Assembly (NCBI GenBank): GCA_038212215.1
Contig: JBBQUT010000020.1
Coordinates: 19,631 to 83,630, forward strand
DNA: 64,000 bases
Direction: 5' to 3'
From: JALZAI01 sp038212215
GTDB taxonomy: Bacteria; Actinomycetota; Actinomycetes; Mycobacteriales; Jatrophihabitantaceae
The notes under the pieces were generated by a model that ran no database searches, was not told the DNA's origin, and worked only from the letters and a program-made list of their open reading frames with translations. This document shows positions 44,733-53,892 of this stretch, one piece after another (position 1 is the first letter of the stretch; every line of letters begins with the position of its first letter). The translations under genes were made by a program, and so were the position numbers.

Positions 44733-45436
44733 AGGCTCGCACCCAGGTGATCGTGGGCGCTGGCGGACAGCTGGCGCACCTAGCCGGCCAAGCGCCGCTC
44801 ACTGTGCGCCAGCTACGAACAGACGAAGCCGGGGCGTGCGCGCTGTGCCTGGTCGGCACCGCCGCTGGTCCGCTGGCCGGTGACGACTTCGAACTCTGCC
44901 TCACGCTTCGCGACGCAGCGTCGGCCACGTTGCAGGCTGCCGGCGCCCACCTCGCCCAGGGCCGCGACGCTCAGCCGGGCTCGTTGCGCACCCGGGTCGT
45001 TATTGGGCGCGGCGCCCGGCTGCACGCACGTCCCGGCGCCGTGGTCGTCGGTTACGGCGCCCGCGTCGATGTCGCCGTGTCGATCGAACTCGCACCCGAC
45101 GCCGCCGTCGACTGGCGTGAACTCGTCGTGCTCGGTCGCACCGGCGAACCGGCCGGCGCTGCCACCCTGCGCTGGGACGTGACCCGCAACGGACGGGCGG
45201 TGCTGCGCCAGCTCGTCGACCTCGCCGACCCGGAGCTCCGCGCGTGGGGCGGCATGAGCGCCGGTCACCGAGTGCTGGCGACGTCGTTTCGCTCCGATCC
45301 CGAGCTGTCAGCGCGCACCGTCGTGCACGCGCCTACCGCTGTGGCGGCGCGGCTCGATGAGCACACCGTGCTCGCGACCGTCCTTGCCGGTGACGCTGCG
45401 TCGGCGCTGCGACAGCTGGACGCGCTGTCGGCGTGA
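44729..45436 (+). CDS. ureD: Urease accessory protein UreD
   Basis: A 235-residue accessory scaffold; GTG 44729 overlaps the ureG stop by four bases. The sequence is diverged but keeps the UreD pattern: GPLAGDDFELCLTL near residue 50, a beta-rich middle with RLHARPGAVVVGYGARVDVAV and ELVVLGRTGEPAG, and the LRWDVTRNGR strand. Position at the end of ureABCFGD supports the call. It recruits UreF and UreG to apo-urease. Confidence 0.9.
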   Translation: MKARTQVIVGAGGQLAHLAGQAPLTVRQLRTDEAGACALCLVGTAAGPLAGDDFELCLTLRDAASATLQAAGAHLAQGRDAQPGSLRTRVVIGRGARLHARPGAVVVGYGARVDVAVSIELAPDAAVDWRELVVLGRTGEPAGAATLRWDVTRNGRAVLRQLVDLADPELRAWGGMSAGHRVLATSFRSDPELSARTVVHAPTAVAARLDEHTVLATVLAGDAASALRQLDALSA

Positions 45437-45482
45437 GCGAAGCTTGCGCGCGATCGGTTCGGGTGAGCTGGCGGTGCGTCGC

Positions 45483-45923
45483 TCACGTCGGTGCGTCGGG
45501 ACCGTCGCCGGGCTGAGCGCCGACCCGGCTGTGGACCTCGCTCACGAGCCGGTGCACGACCTTGGTCAGCTCGGTGTTCAGGTGCAGCTCCTGCTCGCCG
45601 GTCAGGAAGTCGTGGTCGGCCTTGGCTTGCTGATATGCGGCCTGGCGATTCTGCCCGATCATCACGAACGTCGACAGGAAGATCGCTTCGAGCGACACGA
45701 TGAGAGTGAGTGTCGGCCAGGGACTCTGCTCGAAGGCCAGCATCCACACCGCGAACACCACCGCGTGTAGGTAGACGAAGGGCATCGAGCCGGCAAAGCC
45801 GGTGATGGCGTCGGCGACCCGCAGTTGCACGTCGGCCGAGCGCTTGCGCGCGACGGCGAGCAACGCAGGGTGACGCGGATGTCGAGAGGCAGGTTCGTCA
45901 TGCGGCAGGGCAGGTGCACTCAT
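45483..45923 (-). CDS. DUF1003 family membrane protein
   Basis: A 146-residue protein with two membrane segments (about residues 48-66 and 74-95) typical of DUF1003: ITGFAGSMPFVYLHAVVFAVW and LIVSLEAIFLSTFVMIGQNRQ, then a soluble tail with ADHDFLTGEQELHLNTEL. Function unassigned. Convergent with the urease operon; its start lies close to the divergent LuxR-type regulator. Confidence 0.88.
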   Translation of the reverse strand: MSAPALPHDEPASRHPRHPALLAVARKRSADVQLRVADAITGFAGSMPFVYLHAVVFAVWMLAFEQSPWPTLTLIVSLEAIFLSTFVMIGQNRQAAYQQAKADHDFLTGEQELHLNTELTKVVHRLVSEVHSRVGAQPGDGPDAPT

Positions 45924-46111
45924 CGCGATCCTCTTCCGGTGGTGTGGTAAATGGTCATGGCGCTCGTTGTCACGCGTGGTTGGTCGTCATGTGGAACCGT
46001 GACGAGCCGGAGACGGACCGAATCCCGCCGCACCGAGCACTCAGTAGACTATTGTGGGTTAAATGCAACGACAGCGTTAGTTGTCCTACTTTGCTACCAG
46101 CGTCCGGGGGG

Positions 46112-47161
46112 ATGGCCGTGTCCGCCGCACTACCGTCCGATGCGCCGCCGGAAGTCATCAGCGTAGGCGAGCTGGCCCGGATCGCCGCCGACGTCCTGGG
46201 TGCGATGCCGTTTCCGGCTCTCGTCCTCGAAGTACCCACCGAACGGATCGTCGCGGCCAGCCCGGGCGCCGCACACCTGCTGGTCGCCGGCGGCGGCGCG
46301 GTCGTCGGCCATCTTCTGAACGAATACACCGCGGATCGGCCGGCACCGGGCGTTGAGCTCTTCGCGGGTGGCCGGCTGAACGGGTTCGAAACGTTTCGCA
46401 AGCTGCGGCGATCCGGCGGCGCCGACCTGAAGGTCCGGATGTGGATCCGTGCCTTCGACGGGCAGCCACCCTCGCAGTTCGTGCTCGTGATCATCGTTGC
46501 CGACCAGGCGCCGCATGTGGGCCCGTCGCCCGATGACTGGCAGCATGCGCCTGCCGTGGTGGGCACTGCCGACGCGAGCCTGCTGATCGAGCGGATCAGC
46601 AACGACGCCGAGGAGCTGTTCAAGCTGCCGGTGGCCGACCTGCTCGGCCGCTCGCTGCTCACCCTCGTGGCAGAGGACGACGTGCCCAGTTGCCTGTCCG
46701 CATTGGGCGAGGCGTCGGCGAGTCAGACCGGGATCACCCTGCATCTGGACGTCAGCACCGGCGCGGACTCGGTGCTGCGGTGCGAGGTGTTGATCCTGCC
46801 CCTTCGTCCGTCCCCGAGTTGCGCGTTCGTGCTGCTGCCCATACCGGAGGGGACGGCGGGCGCGCCCCAGTCCAGCGACCTGTCCGCGATCTTGTCGCGG
46901 CTCAGCCGCGGCGCCGAGGTCGCTCAGCTGGCGCGCGGCGTCCTGGGCGGCATCACGGAGCGCGACATGCCAGGGCTGAGCACACTGACGACTCGCGAGC
47001 TCGAGATCGTCACCCGGCTGTTGGACGGAGACCGGGCGCCGGCGATAGCGCGCAAGTTGTTCCTTAGCCAGAGCACAGTGCGCAACCACCTCGCCGCGGT
47101 GTTCGCCAAGCTGGGTGTCGGCTCACAGCAGGAGCTACTCGATCGGTTCCGCGCCTCCTGA
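46112..47161 (+). CDS. LuxR-type transcriptional regulator with PAS-like sensor region
   Basis: A 349-residue protein. ATG 46112 is preceded directly by a run of six G; longer in-frame starts upstream lack coding character. Two PAS-like segments appear: about 20-130 (MPFPALVLEVPTERIVAASP) and about 145-260 (ISNDAEELFKLPVADLLGRS). The C-terminal 65 residues are a LuxR/NarL HTH: STLTTRELEIVTRLLDGD, APAIARKLFLSQSTVRNHLAAVFAKLGVGSQQELLDRF. No phosphoacceptor domain. Target genes are not evident; neighbours are DUF1003 (divergent) and a c-di-GMP signalling pair (convergent). Confidence 0.85.
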   Translation: MAVSAALPSDAPPEVISVGELARIAADVLGAMPFPALVLEVPTERIVAASPGAAHLLVAGGGAVVGHLLNEYTADRPAPGVELFAGGRLNGFETFRKLRRSGGADLKVRMWIRAFDGQPPSQFVLVIIVADQAPHVGPSPDDWQHAPAVVGTADASLLIERISNDAEELFKLPVADLLGRSLLTLVAEDDVPSCLSALGEASASQTGITLHLDVSTGADSVLRCEVLILPLRPSPSCAFVLLPIPEGTAGAPQSSDLSAILSRLSRGAEVAQLARGVLGGITERDMPGLSTLTTRELEIVTRLLDGDRAPAIARKLFLSQSTVRNHLAAVFAKLGVGSQQELLDRFRAS

Positions 47162-47470
47162 GCCCTAGCGGTATCGGCTGAAAAGTGAGACGGGCGCGGT
47201 GTCGAAGGAATCGGTCCAGCGGCGTCGCGCGCAACAGGTGATTCTGGACAAATGGGGGTCAGTTCGTCTATATCCCTTAAGCCCGGAAAGAGTCATGCTG
47301 AGTTTGCATCGGCGTCCCCGCTCCCCCGCCGTGGGCCCGGCGCAGATACGATCCGGATCCCTGTTCTCGTCCCCCGTCGAGTACAGGGATTTCGGCTATC
47401 GGAAAACAACTCGGGGGCGCGCAGCCGATAGGCGGCAGAACACGGCTGCAGCTCAGGCATGGGCGAATAG
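47162..47470. other. Intergenic region between converging genes
   Basis: About 310 bases between the LuxR-type gene and the GGDEF gene. A short plus-strand frame exists but is Arg-rich with no ribosome site, and no riboswitch motif or strong hairpin stands out. I see no supported feature. Confidence 0.4.
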
Positions 47471-48364
47471 TCAGGCCAGGAAAGCGGTGCTGCCCGGTCG
47501 CCTGCCCAAGCCGGCATGTGCCTGCGCCTGCACCCGGGCCTGAAACTGCCCGCGCATCCTGGACTGGAAGACGACGGCCCGATCGGCCCCGGAGCGCTTG
47601 GCCTCATACATTGCGACATCCGCGTCGCGAAGGATGGTCTCGCCGTCATCGTCGTCAGCGCAGACGCCGCTGGCCACGCCGATGCTTGCCTCGATGAACA
47701 ACTCGCGCCCGTCGATGATCACCGGCGCGCGCAGAGCCGTCAGGATCCGCTCGGCGACGGCGAGCGCCAGGTGGGGGTCGGTGATCGCTGGCAGCAAGAC
47801 TGCGAACTCGTCGCCACCGAGCCGCGCCGCGGAGTCCCTGCCGCGCAGGCACACCCTCAATCGCCGCGCGACCTCGATCAGGAGCAGATCACCGGCCGCA
47901 TGCCCCAGGACGTCGTTGACCATCTTGAAGCGGTCGAGGTCGAGGAACAGGATCGCCACCGTCTCGTCGTTGTGTGCAGCGTGCGCGACGGACTGCTGAA
48001 GCCGCTCCATGAACAACCGGCGAGATGCCAGTCCGGTCAGCGCGTCGTGGTTCGCCTCGCGCATGTCCGCCAGGGTGCTCGCGTCGCTCAGCGCCAGGCT
48101 GACGTGCTCGGCGAAGGCCACCAGGGTGGCCTGCTGGGCCTCGGTGTACGCGAAAGCTGCTGACGCCGAGCCGACCACCAGCGCGCCGACGACGCGGTTG
48201 TGGTTGCTCACCGGGGCTGCCATCGCGGCCGGCCCTACGACCACGCCGGCCACGGCCATCGCTCGAGCGCCGATCTCCGCCGGCGCTGCGTTAGCCGTCG
48301 AGACGACGCTGCCACCTCGTTGCGGGAGCGCGCTGGACTGTGCCAGCTGCAGGGTGGACGGCAC
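47471..48364 (-). CDS. GAF-GGDEF diguanylate cyclase, N-terminus apparently frameshifted
   Basis: From GTG 48364 the frame gives 297 residues: most of a GAF domain (HNRVVGALVVGSASAAFAYT, LVAFAEHVSLALSDA) and a complete GGDEF domain with DALTGLASRRLFMERL, ILFLDLDRFKMVNDVLGH, the active site ARLGGDEFAVLLP and DADVAMYEAKRSGADR. GGDEF enzymes make cyclic di-GMP. The same frame stays open upstream (DVANLFLADAG) but has no start there. A well-placed ATG at 48450 with GGAGGG six bases upstream opens another frame (MNRRRVDLSAQLLVRFLA) that would join it through a one-base shift near 48395. The original gene therefore probably ran 48450-47471. It follows the FIST gene by 28 bases. Confidence 0.8.
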   Translation of the reverse strand: MPSTLQLAQSSALPQRGGSVVSTANAAPAEIGARAMAVAGVVVGPAAMAAPVSNHNRVVGALVVGSASAAFAYTEAQQATLVAFAEHVSLALSDASTLADMREANHDALTGLASRRLFMERLQQSVAHAAHNDETVAILFLDLDRFKMVNDVLGHAAGDLLLIEVARRLRVCLRGRDSAARLGGDEFAVLLPAITDPHLALAVAERILTALRAPVIIDGRELFIEASIGVASGVCADDDDGETILRDADVAMYEAKRSGADRAVVFQSRMRGQFQARVQAQAHAGLGRRPGSTAFLA

Positions 48365-48478
48365 GCCGGCATCTGCCAGGAACAGGTTCGCAACGTCGCA
48401 AGGAACCGGACGAGGAGCTGTGCCGAGAGATCGACACGTCTCCTGTTCATTGCACGCCCTCCGAAGAAGCGTTCGCCC

Positions 48479-49646
48479 TCAGGCGAGCGCCATGACGACG
48501 AGGGTCTGGTTGTGGAATCCGTCGATGCCGCGCGTCCGCGCGATCTCACCGTAGGTGTAGAAGCCCGCGAACGGTGCGCCGCCTGACATCTTCGACATGC
48601 GTTCGCCTTCTCGGGCTATTCCGACATCGCCGATAACGGCGCGTAGCGCGGCGCAGTTGAGGTCAACATGCCCAGTAGCGGCGCACCCTGAAGGGCGTCG
48701 ATGGCGTCGCGGCAGGCTTCGGTGGCGGCGTCCAGGATGGACGGCTCGTCGCCTTCCATCAGCCAGGCAACGGTTCCCAGCGGAATCTGCCCGCCACCAC
48801 CGAGGGAACGGCCCGCGAGGTCCACTTCGGTGCTCAGGTTGCGGACCACCTCGCCACTGCGCCGCATAAAACCAAGCGGACGGCTCAGCGCGAACTGGCT
48901 GAACGCATTGGCGTCGGTGTAGGCCTCGGGCGGTGCGCCAACGCGGTCGAGGTAGACGTCCATCGCTGGCTGGTCGTCGAGGGTATGGACGCGGCCGTCT
49001 CCACATCCGGTCACCACCATGGGTTCGCCGACCTTGCGCCAGCCGTGTCTGACGCCTACCGCGATCGGGGCCTCGGAGGAGATCGAGGCGACCACGACGG
49101 CGTCCGAGAGCACCTCGTCGCCGTGGATCTGCTCCGTGCCCTGGAAGCGCCAGCCGTCACCGGCTGCGCCACCGACGAGCGGGATGCTCGCTCCGACGAC
49201 GCTGTATATGCCACGCAGGATGTCTTCCTGGTCGCGGATGAAGCCGTCGGTGAGGATCAGCATGGCGGTATAGGGCAGTCCCGTGTCGCGGGCCACTGCG
49301 TCGGCCAGTTCCGCCCCGGCGTCCCGCTGCCGTCCGGAGACATTCTTCGCTACGGCTGTCGTAACTGCGAAACCAGGCCCGCCGATCGCCATGACCAGGA
49401 CTGACCCGTCGCGCGCGCCCTCGGGTGAGATTTCGCCGTGCGTCGAGCACCCAACAACAGGGACGCTGGTGAACACGAGTTTGATGCCTGCCAACACCTG
49501 CGGCAGGTCATGATTGATACCGACGAACACCAGACGAGCTTGGCGTCGGCGCCCTCGCTGGCTGCGCGCGCTGCCTGTTCGCCAGCCGCTCGCGAATCAG
49601 GCGTCACGCTGCTCCCGACGGCTACCCAACGACGCTCCTCGGCCAT
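48479..49646 (-). pseudogene. FIST domain sensor protein with two frameshifts
   Basis: Three frames must be joined to give one FIST protein of about 388 residues. The N-terminus starts at ATG 49646 (MAEERRWVAVGSSVTPDSRA), the middle from about 49535 (FVGINHDLPQVLAGIK through the FIST_N and FIST_C cores, MLILTDGFI, SIPLVGGAAGDGW, YLDRVG), and the end from about 48650 (LNCAALRAVIGDVG, PFAGFYTYGEIARTRG, GFHNQTLVVMAL). Each joint looks like a loss of one base. FIST proteins sense small ligands and are often paired with GGDEF or kinase genes, as here. Because this is otherwise core-like sequence with intact motifs, sequencing errors are as likely as true decay. Confidence 0.75.
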
Positions 49647-49911
49647 GACCTCCCAACGTCGGACCCGCGGTCGCGGGTCTCGCTGTAGCAATCGGCCGAA
49701 CCCGGACGCACATTAGCGAGCAAGTCTCGCCGACGAGTCGGATCTGTCCGTAACCGTCCTCGCAGCTCACGCTTCCCTGCCTCAGCCACCAACGGGTTCC
49801 GGGGTCGACGGGGGTCTTGCTCGACGACCTTTGCCGCAACGCTCCACCAACGCGACCGGTACGCAACCACGGGCTGCATTCAGGTGCTCACGGCGCCGTC
49901 TAGGTATGCAG

Positions 49912-50346
49912 TTACGAGACCGGCGCACGCGCGGACGAGACGGCCGTATGTTGCACGCCCGCCCCCTTGCCGAACATCGCGCCGAAAGCGATATGCGTCG
50001 TCTCGGTGCAGGTCAGGGTGAGCGTGCGCGCACCGTCCGACAGGGTCGCCGTGACGGTGACCCCGGCGCGGGACGCGTCACGTGCCAGGTAGTCGCCAGC
50101 GGCACCGGCGACGCCGGTGAAACTGAGCGCCCCGGACACTCCGATGCCGTCAGCCCGGCTGAGGTCGATTGCGCTACCGGCGGCAGCTGCGGCCGCGCCG
50201 TCGCAGACGTCCTGCAGGCCGCGCTGCTGCACGAAGGCGTCGCCGGCAGCGACGCCACCGGCCACCATCGTCAGCGCGATCAGGAAGAATCCGAGAATGA
50301 GCGGCATCGTCGAGCCACGCTCTGCGCCGTTCGCAAGCTCACTCAC
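49912..50346 (-). CDS. TadE/TadG-like exported protein of the tad locus
   Basis: A 144-residue protein with a membrane segment at about 14-36 preceded by ERGST, the pattern of actinobacterial tad-locus proteins annotated as helicase/secretion neighbourhood TadE-like. Ala-rich DVCDGAAAAAAGSAIDL follows. Its start overlaps the upstream TadE-like gene by four bases. Presumed minor component of a Flp-type pilus or its assembly. Confidence 0.8.
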   Translation of the reverse strand: MSELANGAERGSTMPLILGFFLIALTMVAGGVAAGDAFVQQRGLQDVCDGAAAAAAGSAIDLSRADGIGVSGALSFTGVAGAAGDYLARDASRAGVTVTATLSDGARTLTLTCTETTHIAFGAMFGKGAGVQHTAVSSARAPVS

Positions 50347-50807
50347 GAGACCGTCCGGTAGTCGTCGATGTGCACGACATATTCGCCGACCGTGGTGATG
50401 GCCTTACCGGCAAGGACGTGCGGGACGGCCGGGATGCTGAGGTGCCTGATGACGCACACGGTGAACTCGGCGCCGGCCTGCAATGCGGGGGCGATCCGGG
50501 CAGCCGTGCACGACGATCCGGCGGGGACGTAGGCGATATCCGCGTCGTCGGGCAACCCCTGATCGTGCAGCGCGATGTGCACCGCAGCCCGGGCACGCGC
50601 CAACGCCTGGTCGGCGCGGTCACTGGTCGCGAACGCGCGCCCGGCCTCGCGTGCTGCCTGCGACACCGCGAATTCACTGCGCTGCACCGTCGCCGCAGCC
50701 ACGATCAGATAGATCAGCGGCACCATCACGATCACTGCGACGAAGACGAATTCGAGAATCGCGCTGCCGTCGTCCGCGTTCGCTCTCGCGCGCAGCTCCC
50801 GGATCAC
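50343..50807 (-). CDS. TadE-like minor pilin protein
   Basis: A 154-residue protein from GTG 50807 (MIRELRARANADDGSAILEF). DDGSAILEFVFVAVIVMVPL is the TadE signature: acidic residue, Gly-Ser, then Glu at position +5 of a membrane helix as in pseudopilins. The extracytoplasmic part has Cys in AGSSCTAAR and EFTVCVIRH. Four-base overlaps with both neighbouring TadE-like genes show a tight operon. Confidence 0.85.
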   Translation of the reverse strand: MIRELRARANADDGSAILEFVFVAVIVMVPLIYLIVAAATVQRSEFAVSQAAREAGRAFATSDRADQALARARAAVHIALHDQGLPDDADIAYVPAGSSCTAARIAPALQAGAEFTVCVIRHLSIPAVPHVLAGKAITTVGEYVVHIDDYRTVS

Positions 50808-51208
50808 GGCGCCCTCTCTTGCAAGGCCGACGTTCGAACGTCGACGTCGAGCGGGATGTCGATCGGGGCGAACAATGCGTGCACACGTCCGGTGCAGTGC
50901 ACGGTGCTGATCGGCAAGCCGGACGCGCGATCGCGCCCGGACGATCCGGTGCACCGGATCGCCGAGGCACCCGACGCGCCGAGGCCCTTCGCGATCAGCG
51001 TCTCGGCGCGCGGGCCACCGGCGCGGGCAGCTACCCCGGCCGCAGCGGCGTAGCGGGCCCCGTCGGCCGCCGACGCGGCGACGATGTTGCGGGCGTAGAA
51101 GAACACCGCGACCTGCAATACGCCGAACAACAGAAAGATCAGCAGCACCGAGATCAGCACGAACTCGACCACGGCTGCCCCGGCGTCGCCGCCGCGCGGA
51201 CGTCGCAC
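50804..51208 (-). CDS. TadE-like minor pilin protein
   Basis: A 134-residue protein, GTG 51208. GDAGAAVVEFVLISVLLIFLLFGVLQ is a TadE-type processing and membrane signature with the conserved Glu; QVAVFFYARNIVAASAADGARYAA follows, typical of TadE. Two Cys (IRCTGSS, VHCTGRV) may form a disulfide outside. Six bases after the Flp-like pilin gene. Confidence 0.88.
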   Translation of the reverse strand: MRRPRGGDAGAAVVEFVLISVLLIFLLFGVLQVAVFFYARNIVAASAADGARYAAAAGVAARAGGPRAETLIAKGLGASGASAIRCTGSSGRDRASGLPISTVHCTGRVHALFAPIDIPLDVDVRTSALQERAP

Positions 51209-51213
51209 TGCGC

Positions 51214-51429
51214 TTACTTGCTGGACGTGACCGAGCTGATCGCGCTGCCGATCGCGGCCTTGATCTGCGGCTCGAACACCCCGATGATTGCCACGACCAG
51301 GATCGCCGACATCACTGTGACCATGACCCAGCCGGGGACGTCGCCCCGTTCGCGATCGGCATCCTGCACTCGATCGCGCACGCGATTGAGTGCGCGGGAC
51401 AGCAGGGCGTACACGACGTCGAATCTCAT
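51214..51429 (-). CDS. Flp-type small pilin-like protein
   Basis: A 71-residue protein: an Arg-rich cytoplasmic start, ERGDVPGWVMVTVMSAILVVAI as prepilin-like processing region and single membrane helix, then EPQIKAAIGSAISSVTSSK. The size, position between tadC and tadE and the GDVPGWV motif match the small pilin-like proteins of actinobacterial tad operons. Probable structural subunit of the pilus. Confidence 0.8.
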   Translation of the reverse strand: MRFDVVYALLSRALNRVRDRVQDADRERGDVPGWVMVTVMSAILVVAIIGVFEPQIKAAIGSAISSVTSSK

Positions 51430-51446
51430 CGATTCCTCCGAAAACT

Positions 51447-52391
51447 TCAGTGAGCGAGCGAGGTAAGGGTGATCAATCCCGGATACAGCGCGAAGAGCAC
51501 CGTGACCGGCAAGATCATGAAAACGACCGGCACCATCATCGAAATTTCCTTGCGCCCGCCCGCTTCGAGCAGCGCCCGCTTGCCGATCTCGCGGACGTCG
51601 ATCGCTTGGGCACGCAGCACGTCGGCAAGTGGGGTACCGCGCTCGATGCCCACGACGATGCCCTGCAAGAAGCGGCTGAGCGGTTCGAGCGTGGTGCGTT
51701 CGGCGACCTCGGTGAGGGCGGTGGTCAGCGGCACCGCGCTACGGGCGCGCGCGAGCGCACCGCCGATGTCGCGGGCCAGCTCGCCTGCCGTCAGGCGGCA
51801 CACCCGGTGCAAAGCGTCGGCCGGTGCCTCACCGGCGACGACCGCGAGAGCGAGCAGGTCGGCCAACACCGGGAACTCCGCAAGCATGACGGCCTCGCGG
51901 CGCCCGAGCGCCCGGGTCAGCCACCAGTCGCGCCCGAGCGTGCCGAGCACCAGTCCACCCGCCGCGGCCGCACCGACGATGAGGGCGTCGAGGCCGCCAC
52001 GGGCAACACCACCGAGCGCCACGAGCACCCCGGCCCCGAGCATGCCGCTCACGCCCCAGACCACCTGTTCGAGGCGGAACTCCTCCACCGTGAGCGCGCT
52101 GCCGAGACCGCCGAGCCTGCGGCGCACCGACGGCGCGCCCCCGATCAACCGGTCCAGCACCGCGACCAGCTCGCCGAGCACCGGGCCGAACAGCCGACGC
52201 GCGACCACGAAAGGTGTCGCTTCCGCCGACGGCACGGCGAGCAGCCGCGAGGGACGGGCGGCGTCTCCGAGGTACGGGCCCACCCGGTCGACCAAGCGCA
52301 CCGGGCGCATCGGCGGCGCGGCGCGAATCGCCAGCAGCACTCCGCAAGCGGCCAACGCCCCGAGCACCGCCCCGACCATCCAGGCGCTCAT
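51447..52391 (-). CDS. tadC: TadC, type II secretion F-domain membrane protein
   Basis: A 314-residue inner-membrane platform protein. The T2SF domain (about 165-290) shows LLALAVVAGEAPADAL, RSAVPLTTALTEVAERTTLEPLSRFLQGI and EIGKRALLEAGGRKEISMMVPVVFMILPVTVLFALYPG. Start ATG 52391 overlaps the tadB stop. Works with TadB and the CpaF ATPase to assemble Flp-type pili. Confidence 0.9.
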   Translation of the reverse strand: MSAWMVGAVLGALAACGVLLAIRAAPPMRPVRLVDRVGPYLGDAARPSRLLAVPSAEATPFVVARRLFGPVLGELVAVLDRLIGGAPSVRRRLGGLGSALTVEEFRLEQVVWGVSGMLGAGVLVALGGVARGGLDALIVGAAAAGGLVLGTLGRDWWLTRALGRREAVMLAEFPVLADLLALAVVAGEAPADALHRVCRLTAGELARDIGGALARARSAVPLTTALTEVAERTTLEPLSRFLQGIVVGIERGTPLADVLRAQAIDVREIGKRALLEAGGRKEISMMVPVVFMILPVTVLFALYPGLITLTSLAH

Positions 52392-53242
52392 CGCAGCACC
52401 CGCTGGTCCTCAGGCAGCCTGCCGATCTGCAGCATGATCCGATAGGCGATCACGCAGACCGCCGCGCCGATCCCGAGCAGCAGTGCGCCGCCCGTCGAGT
52501 CGAACGCACGCAATGTCTGCGCCTGGGTACCCAACAACAGCAGCACCAGCCACGGCGCCGCCACTGCAAGGCGCGCTGCATTGATGATCCAACCTTGCCG
52601 AGTCTCCAGCTCCGAACGAGTTCGGGCGTCCGAGCGCAACAGTTCGGAGAGGGTGCGGAGCACCGTGCCGAGATCGCTGCCCCCGACTTCGCGGGCCACC
52701 CGCATCGTCTCGCAGATGCGGTCACCGACCGGATCGGCGAGATCGGCTTTCAGCGTGTCCAGGCACTCGGCGAAGCGCCCGCTCGCCCGGTAGGCGACGC
52801 CGAACCGTGCGAATACCGGCCGCAGCTCGCTCGGCCCGCGCTGGCCGAGCGCGGCCAGCCCCTCGGGCAGCGACATGCCGGCACGCACCGCAGACCCGAG
52901 ATTGTCGACCGCTTCGGGCCAGAGTTCGCGCAGCGCGACCTGCCGGCGCCGGCGCAGCCGGTGCAGCACAACCACGGGCGCGAAGAAAGCGAACGCACCG
53001 AAGCAGGCGGCGATCGCCACCGTTGCGGTCAGCACCAACACCGCGCCGGTCGTGACGAGCGCGGCGAGCACCTGCGCGGCACCGAGCTGCGCGGGCCCGA
53101 CCCCGTCGACACCGGCCTGGCGCAGCAGGTCAGTGCGCCGCGCCGGCCGTCGTGCCGAGGCCGTTGGCTGCGGAGCGCGGGGGCCGCTGCGCCAGATGAG
53201 CAGCAGGCCGAGCCCAAACAGCAGGCCGACCAGGGCACCCAC
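52388..53242 (-). CDS. tadB: TadB, type II secretion F-domain membrane protein
   Basis: A 284-residue platform protein. GTG 53242 was chosen because GAGGAG lies seven bases upstream and it follows the cpaF stop by one base; an ATG eight codons earlier (53266) lies inside cpaF. Motifs: FFAPVVVLHRLRRRRQVALRELWPEAVDNLGSAVRAGMSLPEGL and, in the T2SF core, DRICETMRVAREVGGSDLGTVLRTLSELLR, ETRQGWI. Overlaps tadC by four bases. Confidence 0.9.
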   Translation of the reverse strand: MGALVGLLFGLGLLLIWRSGPRAPQPTASARRPARRTDLLRQAGVDGVGPAQLGAAQVLAALVTTGAVLVLTATVAIAACFGAFAFFAPVVVLHRLRRRRQVALRELWPEAVDNLGSAVRAGMSLPEGLAALGQRGPSELRPVFARFGVAYRASGRFAECLDTLKADLADPVGDRICETMRVAREVGGSDLGTVLRTLSELLRSDARTRSELETRQGWIINAARLAVAAPWLVLLLLGTQAQTLRAFDSTGGALLLGIGAAVCVIAYRIMLQIGRLPEDQRVLR

Positions 53243-53243
53243 G

Positions 53244-53867
53244 TCAGGCTCCTCGTAGTGCGGCACCGGGGTGCTCGAGCGCGCGGATCAGGTCGATTCC
53301 GGCGGCTTCGTAACGCTCCGGACGCGGCGGGTGGCCGTCGCCGCGTTCGAGGCGCCCGCGCCGTGTCGTGAACAGATCGGTGGTCTCGATGACGTCGCTC
53401 TCGACCCGTCCGGTCACACCCACGATTTCACGAACCCGCCGCTGCCCGGACGCGTCCATACCCAGATGCACAACAAGATCGACCGACGAAGCGACAGTCG
53501 GCACCACGAAGGACGCCGACACGTTTTCCCCGGCAAGCAACGGCAAGGTGCACATCTTCACCAGCGCTTCTCGAGCACTGTTCGCATGCAGCGTGCACAT
53601 GCCAGGCAGCCCACTGTTCAGCGCTATCAGCAGATCCAGGCATTCCTCTTGGCGCACCTCGCCGACGATCAGGCGCGAGGGACGCATCCGAAGCGCCTCT
53701 TTGACCAGTCGTCGCAGCGGGATCTCCCCGGACCCCTCCAGGTTGGGTTGACGAGTCTGCATGCCCACAACATCGGGAAGTGCGAGCTGAAGCTCGAAGA
53801 CCTCTTCGACGGTGACCACCCGCTCACGTCCGGGAATCGCGCCGCACAGCGCATTGAGCATGCTCAA
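53244..53867 (-). pseudogene. cpaF: CpaF/TadA pilus ATPase, 5' part lost at an island junction
   Basis: Only the C-terminal 207 residues remain. In the intact family the sequence before MLNALCGAIP is the Walker A motif GGTGSGKTT; here it is replaced after codon SMLNAL by foreign sequence, and the frame opens at a TTG. Retained parts include the Asp/Glu box VTVEEVFELQL, RLIVGEVRQEECLDLLIALNSG (Walker B) and GMCTLHANSAREAL with the conserved His. Without the P-loop it cannot hydrolyse ATP, so the tad pilus is probably inactive unless another CpaF serves it. The break coincides with the serine-recombinase fragment on the other strand. Confidence 0.88.
53854..53867. repeat. 14-bp palindrome at the cpaF/island junction
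   Basis: TTGAGCATGCTCAA is a perfect palindrome. Its left half is cpaF sequence and its right half belongs to the island side. Serine recombinase attachment sites are imperfect inverted repeats around a two-base crossover, so this may be the hybrid attachment core, or a coincidence of the join. Confidence 0.4.
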
Positions 53868-53892
53868 CTATCCGAAGTGACATACTTGCCGG

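Noticed and set aside
41094..45436. Search for ureE within the urease operon
   Set aside because: No UreE-like gene with a His-rich tail is present. The ABCFGD order without ureE is normal for actinobacteria, so its absence is not an anomaly.
47162..47470. c-di-GMP riboswitch beside the GGDEF gene
   Set aside because: The region lies downstream of both converging genes and lacks the GEMM core motifs, so it would have no gene to control.
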